A stretch of 64,000 nt of DNA from Thuidium tamariscinum. Taxonomy: Eukaryota; Streptophyta; Bryopsida; Hypnales; Thuidiaceae. The notes under the pieces are model-generated. The model ran no database searches and was not told the DNA's origin. It worked only from the letters and a program-made list of their open reading frames with translations. Position 1 is the stretch's first letter; each line of letters begins with the position of its first letter. Made by a program: the position numbers and the translations under genes. Positions 57,194-64,000 of the stretch are shown here, piece after piece. The stretch is from NCBI GenBank assembly GCA_947034885.2, contig OX344752.2:558001-622000 (forward strand). Reading direction: 5' to 3'.

Positions 57194-60100
57194 CTACCAT
57201 CCTTTGCCGATAAGCCAAAGCCAGCCAGATAGTACGCCCAGTGTGAGGCCCAGAATCAAAGCGAGGATCAAGACGTTCCCAATAGCATTTTGTTCTGGGC
57301 TCTGCACAATCGAACAGATGTGTAAGATACGAAATTGGGGCAGCTCAAGAATCTTTACTGAAGTAAGTTACATTTGCCAGTGAGAAGTCCACATCCTGCC
57401 ATCCATGACTATGTTTCCATGCAACCATGATGTCGCTTTCTCTTCGACTGGCCAAAAGAATTCTGATACAATTTTCTCTTCCGCTAAATATAGACCCTGG
57501 CTTTGATCAACCCAAATATACAGAATTTGAACATTCAAAGCTTAAGGAAATAGTTTGGCAAGATGTCCTACAACCTTCGCAAGCATCCTTCGCATAGCTT
57601 ATCGAGTCTAACAGGCATTAGTAGATTCGGCAAAATTTCTATTTTGACAATCAGATGAAATACTAGATTGGACAAGTTTTTTGGAATTTGAGAATCAACA
57701 AACAATGGAAATGATGAGATCAAAACAACTTTGCTTGCATCGTAAGGCCAGTGATTCCAAAAGTGGCCACGTTTCTGCTTGAGGTTCTCTAGCCAAAGCT
57801 ATGTGAATTCTTCAGTGTTGAAAGTTGGAACGTTAGAGACTTTAGCAGTATTTTGAGTCACATGAGCGAAGTTGCAGGTAGAAAATGAAATACGTGAAAC
57901 ATACCGAGTATCCGCGAGGAGCCCTCATGAATCCCAGCACCGACAGATACCCACTTGTGGTGCCGAGCACGATACACAAGAAGATCATCCAGCCTGCATC
58001 CGCAAACTTGGCAGCGAAGTAGAAGCACGGTATGAACAACACACGAGCAATGCACAACAGGAACATCACTTTCCGTGACTCCAGATAGAATGGCCTCCAC
58101 AAAGGCAAGTAGCGGCCCCCAAAATCGCCTGCATTGTACGCCGCAACCAACACCAATGCATACCTGCCATTGCAACACAAGTCTCAGAAATTGGCTTACT
58201 CACATGATTCTTCAACAACTCTTTGAATATTTATTGGAAGTTGTCACCTTGGGCAATGGTATTTAACATTGCCAACTCATGAATAATGTTTTGTGATTGA
58301 ATATTTGTGAGTACCAAGGAATTAAGATACCATGTTCCGAGCTCGTGGTTCCCGGTATCTTCATACAGAAACCCCGGGAATATACTCAAGGAGACCGTGT
58401 AGATGATGATTTGATCTAGCAGGTAGTCCCAATTCCGAGCTGCAAGCTGCCACACAGTCAATCGTGTGATGGGTTTGCCGATTTCGCTATCCTGCGAACG
58501 AAAATCATCACCAATTAGGGTTTTGAGTCGGCCTGGATTTCACACAGAAGAAAGAAGAAATCTTAACTGAAGGGTACAGGGATGCGCAATTGTACATGAC
58601 CCGAGGACAACCCGGCTGCAGTCAAGTCGTCCTTCACCGTGAGAGCGCCCTGCTGTCGCGCAACTATACGGAATTGCTTGACTGCTTGCACCTTCGGAAA
58701 CACCACGGCGTATAAGAGGAACCCTACCAGTTCTAAGAATGCGGAAATGGCGAAGAACGTCACTGCATGTGATGACACAGAAGCAATGAATGCAGTGAGT
58801 CGATCAATCTTCCTGCATCGTCGCACGCACACAATTGCGGATAATTCATTCATTTCCATGACCCAGAAGTCTGACTTCTTACATGCGCCTTTCCGAATCC
58901 CGGAATGCGAGTCCCCGAACCCCGCTTTCGTAACGAAGCGCAGCGCTGTTGTTACTAGTCCCGACATCGCCAGCCCTGCGGAGTATGCCTGCCACACACC
59001 ATCGACTATAAGAACAAACGGAAAGGAATGGAATTGCAATGGTGACATTGCTTAACATTTAGCGACACCCAAAACCTTGCACAGCGAGCACATACTGGTT
59101 TTGAATATTTACACCTCGGCATCAGAAATAACTCGACGATCATCCGGAAATACAAATTTACATCTTTCCCAAACTGTTGCAATGGCATTCTCTCGCGTGA
59201 TGGGAATCTGTTGGATTTGCACCTTACCCTAAGTAGGCTCAGCCCTTGAAGAGTGGTCAGTGGTCACCATCCCTTGGCTTCTGTCGCCATTGAACTCTCA
59301 TTTACAAGCTCACCACATTCATGTACGATCAAATCTTTTCACGACGTACGGAGACCTCGATCTAAATTAGCAGGCCGGGGATTGAGATGTTGTGGTATAA
59401 TTTCAGTATCAACCTGAATGTAGATCGGTTCCATGAATGAAAGGTCGCCCACGAGAGCACCTTGCGCCACGCCGTCCGCGATGCCGAGGCCACCAACAAG
59501 AGCGCACACCCCCACATACGGACCCACACCACCATGGCCAGACGTCGCCAAATCTACCTGCACCGGATCTCCACAGCACAACGTTAGCAAGCGGGCACCA
59601 TATACATCGATCATCCCCGCAACTCTCTTAAGCGAGCAAGCAAGCGAGATCAGAAAGAGAATACAATTAATTTGGGTGGGCATCCGACACTCACAATGAT
59701 GAAAAGCAGCAATAGAACGAAGAAGCTGCCGTAGCCGACGAGCACTCGCAGGCGCGTACTGACGCGTGCCTCAAAGCACACAAAGATGAGCGTGGTCATG
59801 AGCGACAGCGGCTGGTAGATAAGAGTGAACACCCGCGACGGATGGTAGTCCTGCACGCCACCCAATTAATCCATCGACGACACAGACAGGACATGCAACC
59901 ATCACTTCCTTCAACTCGACCCTCCGCAAAGTACTAGCTACTGAAGCTGTATTGCAATAAAGCAAACAAAGCAGCTGCTGCGGAAGTAGCTAGAAGAGAA
60001 GAGTGCATGAGTTCAGTTCAGCAACTTACAGGAAAGATGGCGTAGTAGTAATCGCTAATCGTGAGGATGGAATTCCAGGGGAAGAGGAACATGAGTCCCA

Positions 60101-60264
60101 ACAGCCAGGCCATACCCAGAGCCCACCCGCGCCGCTGCTGCCACACTCACTCCACGTACCTCAATTAGCTAGAGCACACGGCGGTTAGATGATCGATTTC
60201 AAACAGTGGAGGAACGAGCTAATAGTAGAGTGAGTACAGTCGATCGTACCTTCTCCGGGGCCAT
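57194..60264 (-). CDS. Equilibrative nucleoside transporter, 9 exons
   Basis: Exons 60264-60250, 60134-60030, 59850-59695, 59557-59414, 58988-58883, 58762-58596, 58491-58331, 58163-57905 and 57301-57194 join with matching phases to about 406 residues. Family landmarks in order: LFPWNSILTISDYYY (first membrane span), DYHPSRVFTLIYQP, SGHGGVGPYVGVCALVGG, IADGVAQGALVGDLSFM, YSAGLAMSGLVTTALRF, LSIFPGFLYEDTG, GTWYALVLVAAYNAGDFGGR, FADAGWMIFLCIVLG, RAPRGYSSPEQNAIGN and a final span ending GWLWLIGKGW. The family has 11 membrane spans and moves nucleosides, in plants often coupled to protons, at the plasma membrane or tonoplast. Length is near the usual 415-450; the N-terminus is short (MAPEKRRGW). 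Exon 1 codes only five residues, supported by phase and a GTACGA donor. Exon 2 could start three bases earlier. It appears intact. Confidence 0.93.
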
Positions 60265-60991
60265 TCGCAATCCAGCTGGTGAACTAGTCTCCATTCGCGC
60301 CCGGCTTGTCTGTGCGAGGCAGCAGTTGTTCAAACCGAAGTTTCATGTCCGGGCCTCCGGGGGCGATTGTTTCTATTTACCCTCTCCACTGCCTGCTATT
60401 CCAGCATTGACGGCGTGCAGGCAACCAGTATGTCAGCGTGGACAACGTGTCAGTACCTGCGACCAAGCAAAATTCGGAACAAAAGCGTGATTGGCAGCAC
60501 GTCATCCTAACATCGAAGGTGGGACCAGCAAGGTAATTTGCAGAAGCAGTTGTCATATTTGGTTCGGGAACAGAATCAGAAGTAGCAATATTATTCAAGA
60601 AAAAGTTTTCTCAATCTTGACCTCAGTTTAACTCATGCCTGAAAGAGCTTCCTCCATGTACTTGTGATACATGTATGGATTCCACCACCTGCATCTCTTT
60701 TCAATGAACAACAAAGCCACAAATTTCATGAGCTTTCCTAGGATCTACCAAAGCAAACCAATACGGTATACGGTAATCAATATCACCCTTAGGCGATCTC
60801 TTAAATATTACCCTTACTGATGAATAAAAGAGGTTATAGATCAAGCAGATGTGAAATATTCATTGCCAGTAAAACTGTCTGTTGCCCGGCATTTTAAGCT
60901 GTGCAAGCAGTGCAATTTGATTAGCCAGGCAAAAAACTGCAATCCTTTAAAACCAGACATCAACAATTGATATTAATAGATATCTGCAGTG
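60265..60991 (-). promoter_or_regulatory. Upstream region of the nucleoside transporter gene
   Basis: About 730 bp between the transporter ATG and a divergent + strand ORF. Composition is balanced. No clear core promoter motif could be fixed and no other feature is recognised. Confidence 0.35.
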
Positions 60992-61459
60992 ATGTCCAGT
61001 CAAGTACAAGGATCTCGATGTGCATGTGACCACACTCGTAAAGCAAATAGACTTAGCAATGCGCCGCTATTCCACAAAGATAATAAGCATTCCTTAGCTG
61101 ATTACCAAGATGACTTCATCTGTACCTATTCAGAGTCAGGAAATGTGCCCCGATTTGAGAACAGCTTTTGGAGATGGCTTTGCCTGCTCACATCAGGCAA
61201 CCATGGACCACGAGCATGGATCAGAATACAACGCCACATCGCAGGGCTGCCCAGAACAGCAGAGGAGCTGAAGCACTTTCACTTGCAAGACCTAAGAAAA
61301 GCTGAATCGAAGTTCAATAATCTGGAAAATATGAGGCAGTCAGTACAGATGTCACAATACTCCATTGCTATTCAAGCACGACGTAGTGTACGTAGGATTG
61401 CATTTATTTCTCTCCGCTCTCGCCCAAGGAATAATCCCTCACGAAACCCTCATCCTTAG
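60992..61459 (+). CDS. Hypothetical ORF of 155 residues, low support
   Basis: An open frame from ATG 60,992 with no recognisable domain. It is rich in Arg, Ser and Gln; PRTAEELKHFHLQDLRKAES could form a helix. There is no intron evidence or homology I can recall. It is divergent from the transporter gene. It may be non-coding; length alone is weak support in this composition. Confidence 0.2.
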   Translation: MSSQVQGSRCACDHTRKANRLSNAPLFHKDNKHSLADYQDDFICTYSESGNVPRFENSFWRWLCLLTSGNHGPRAWIRIQRHIAGLPRTAEELKHFHLQDLRKAESKFNNLENMRQSVQMSQYSIAIQARRSVRRIAFISLRSRPRNNPSRNPHP

Positions 61460-62288
61460 GTAAGAGGAGCTCTTGATGGTGCTCTTTGTCTTCACAGCTC
61501 AAAGTTGAAGACTCAGGAATACTCGTACTTAGATGACGATAATAATTACGGATTCATAATTTAATCAGATTACTTTGCTGTTGAAATGAACCCAGGAGTT
61601 TTGAACCAACGAGACAAAATTAGATGAATTGAAATTTCCCTGGTACTACTTTAATCTTTTTGCTCGCACATTGGTTTGCCCTTCGTCAACAACTCAACAT
61701 GACATCCGTTATAATGTCTACAAGGTGAGGTTTGAAGACTAACGAATGACTCTTGCGGTAGCATGACCACCAGCCTTCCTCACAGCATGGAAGAAACTTC
61801 CCAGCTCGACACTGAACTTGTTTTATTGGCTTGGTCCTTTTGGACAGAGTCCATGGCATCAACTTGGTGGGTTTTTGGATCTGTAATTCCAAATCTTATT
61901 TATAAACTTATTCACAGGGCAATACAATGATATAGACAAACATGCGCTTGGGGGGCATTTGGACAGAGGTGGACCCTTGTTTGGTTGAAGGGGAGGAAGC
62001 CACCTACTGTGCCTAAGACTTAGGCAACTGCCTAGCTAGCCAAAAAAGGTTGCCTACCATTCTTGTTTAATTTTTCCTCTATTTAATATTTTCTAGCAAT
62101 AAAACTAATATTATTGTTCACCTAAAACAGAGCCTCATAGTCACACCATTATTGTTTCCAACACTCACGTTTGCAAAAACGTTGCTACTCGTTTCATACA
62201 AAAACTAAGTAACCTCCATCAGTGTATGCTTAACCCAACATCATCTTTAGGGGCCTTCCAATCCACAAGTCTTTTAGCTAGTACAATC
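61460..62288. other. Intergenic DNA with one perfect palindrome
   Basis: No gene recognised. TGCCTAAGACTTAGGCA at 62,010-62,026 is a perfect inverted repeat with 8-bp arms around one base, too short a loop for a stable hairpin in RNA. Confidence 0.35.
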
Positions 62289-62846
62289 CATTAGAGAAAT
62301 TTTGAACCCTCAAAGAGGCCCTTAAGAATTGACATGCAGAGCTATTTATTGAAGGCTGGAGTTGATAGCCTAAATACACAATATGTGTCACTACCTTCTG
62401 TGAATCTCATCAAGTACTTTTGAATTTGTTAATGTAAAAAATTCACTTATAGTACGAAGGACTTGAATAACAAAAAGTATCCATTGTTCTATTGTCCAAT
62501 AAAAGGCATTTCATGGTGCAAACATCATGTCTTGAGCATGAAGTGCCAATGATCTTTTTTTTTTTTTAGAAGTCTCATTCATAGTACTTAATTACACCAA
62601 ATTTGTCCTTCTTCAAATAAAATAATCAATTCCCTCAATGTACTTATGATTTGAATGACAAGAAGTACTTAATGTCCCATTATCCAATAAAAAAACATGT
62701 ACCTTTATAAACATCATAATGTCAAAATGGGTGAAAATAGGGGAAAAATTTGTCCTTTCTTTAACAAGGACGCCTTTAAATCCAATTGAGGACCCCAATT
62801 GAGGCCATTTTAGAGGCCTCTTTGAGGGTTCAAAATTTCTCTAATG
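62289..62846. mobile_element. 558-bp family F element with 32-bp perfect inverted repeats
   Basis: Both ends read inward CATTAGAGAAATTTTGAACC and stay identical for 32 bases. The interior is AT-rich and non-coding. The ends are related to, but diverged from, the elements at 14,798 and 25,373. No clean target duplication was found. Confidence 0.7.
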
Positions 62847-64000
62847 TTGAACAATATCATCTTAATATCACGAGTTAATTTTTTTGGAAATTAGAATCAG
62901 AATCACAGTTCCAATCTTTGTGCTAAACAAGGTGCCACATACATGCGCAAAGCACCAGAAGGATCAACCGGATTTCAAACACCCTAGCGTCAACTGTTTG
63001 TTGGCCTAGGTCCAAATTTGTAATTTTATTGATTTTTCATCTGGCAGCTCCAAGGGTTGATAACTGTGAAGAACAAAAAACAGAAAACAAAAACAAAAAC
63101 ACTTATAAAAGGAATATCGTTACAACCAAGGCTTTTTTTTTTGGCTTTTTAGTGCCAGATTGCACCAAGAAAAATGATCTGGCTAAAAAACACTACAAAA
63201 AATTCCCAAAAATTTGGATGACATCGCCAGACAACTTTGAAAATTTTAAAAATATTGGATGAAATCGCCTAATTTTGGATGAAAACCATACTATGCATCC
63301 CAAAGTGGATGAATATTGCAATTTGAAGCACCACTATAACATTTTCTATCGCCACTACGGCACTTCTTCAAATATGAAAAAAAAGCCCTGGTTACAACCT
63401 CGAGGTAGGAGTCAAAGTTTTCTTAACAAGACAAGACCGAATGTACTACAAACAGACCCCCACCACTACTACAGCGACAAACCGTTGAGCAAAAAACAAA
63501 GCATGCATAGGATGGCAACCCACTTGGGTTGGAAATCATGCCACTCGATGATCCTTGAGTATGTATGCACAATAAATGGTGGTGGAAATTTCCTAATAGT
63601 GAAATGATATTAGTTTTTTAATACTAAAAGATGTGTTAAAAGATAAATCATCAAACTTAAGATGCTTTCTCAATGTATCTTGGTACCTTCTACCTCCTTG
63701 TTTTGGACGTCAAATGTAAGTGTGAAAATGGTCTTAATTTGATTTAATTCAAAAGGACCGGTGTTCCTTTGGGGGAGAAATAGAATTTTGGGTAGAAACC
63801 TACTATGTCAATTTTTTGTCCTGATTTTTTGAAATTTTATTTGAAGATAGAAAAATTGATTAGCTTTGTCAAAAGGTGAGTTTTTTCAATACATGCCCCT
63901 TGATAAAAGTTATGCCCAAATAAGTTCAAAATAGGAGAAAGGAGGGAGCCCTAAAAAAATTTATAAACTTGAGTTCTAAAAAAAATAAAGATTTCTTCTC
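62847..64000. other. AT-rich DNA to the window edge
   Basis: Short frames on + (63,029 and 63,275) are Lys/Asn/His-rich and look non-coding. A GGACCGGTGTTCCTTTGGGG stretch near 63,755 resembles a broken family terminus. Nothing else recognised. Confidence 0.3.

Noticed and set aside
63755-63775. Family terminus GGACCGGTGTT-CTTTGGGG near the right edge
   Set aside because: The core TTGCAA of the terminus is missing and there is no partner end or duplication. It may be a broken remnant.

Overview
ORGANISM. This looks like nuclear DNA of a land plant. It has intron-containing plant genes (a NAC transcription factor, a mitochondrial CGFS glutaredoxin, an equilibrative nucleoside transporter) with GT-AG introns of about 85 to 1,500 bp, set in AT-rich, heavily nested transposon sequence. 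The window alone cannot fix the lineage; the gene divergence and transposon types would fit a bryophyte, lycophyte or fern as well as a seed plant. LAYOUT. 0-2 kb: repeats, including a 728-bp and a 412-bp inverted-repeat element. 2-10 kb: a 3-exon NAC gene on + (6007-9452) with about 4 kb of upstream sequence. 10-28 kb: nested non-autonomous DNA transposons and almost no genes. 28.1-30.6 kb: a complete 6-exon monothiol glutaredoxin gene on -. 31-33.7 kb: older repeats. 33,778-49,140: one 15.4-kb DNA transposon. 49-54 kb: more small elements. 54.2-54.9 kb: a 5'-truncated LINE with poly(A) tail and target duplication. 55.3-57.0 kb: exons of an unrecognised gene on -. 57.2-60.3 kb: a complete 9-exon nucleoside transporter gene on -. 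61-64 kb: one orphan ORF, a 558-bp inverted-repeat element and AT-rich DNA. MAIN RESULT. The 33,778-49,140 element has perfect 30-bp terminal inverted repeats (GGGTGATTGCAAGAAACAC...) and a GAAT target duplication on each side. On + it carries a 4-exon DDE-like transposase gene (34,719-39,865; D, D and D/E signatures in HIDFSENY, SDGCAGQF and GHGKGEWDG). Converging on it from the - strand is a multi-exon cargo locus. That locus encodes an N-terminal region, coiled coil and RING-like finger, and then a SUVR/G9a-type histone-lysine methyltransferase with pre-SET remnant, SET and post-SET (41,881-40,395). A further basic ORF lies at 48,124-47,711. Four in-frame stop codons, with no frameshift, interrupt otherwise open frames, so this copy is probably inactive or recently decayed. 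The same terminal motif with 4-bp target duplications delimits at least six small elements in the window, plus one with a degraded end and one that runs off the left edge. They look like non-autonomous relatives that a transposase of this kind could move. HOW THE PARTS FIT. The cellular genes are unrelated housekeeping or developmental genes separated by repeats. The coherent system is the transposon family: transposase, chromatin-modifying cargo, and non-autonomous satellites.
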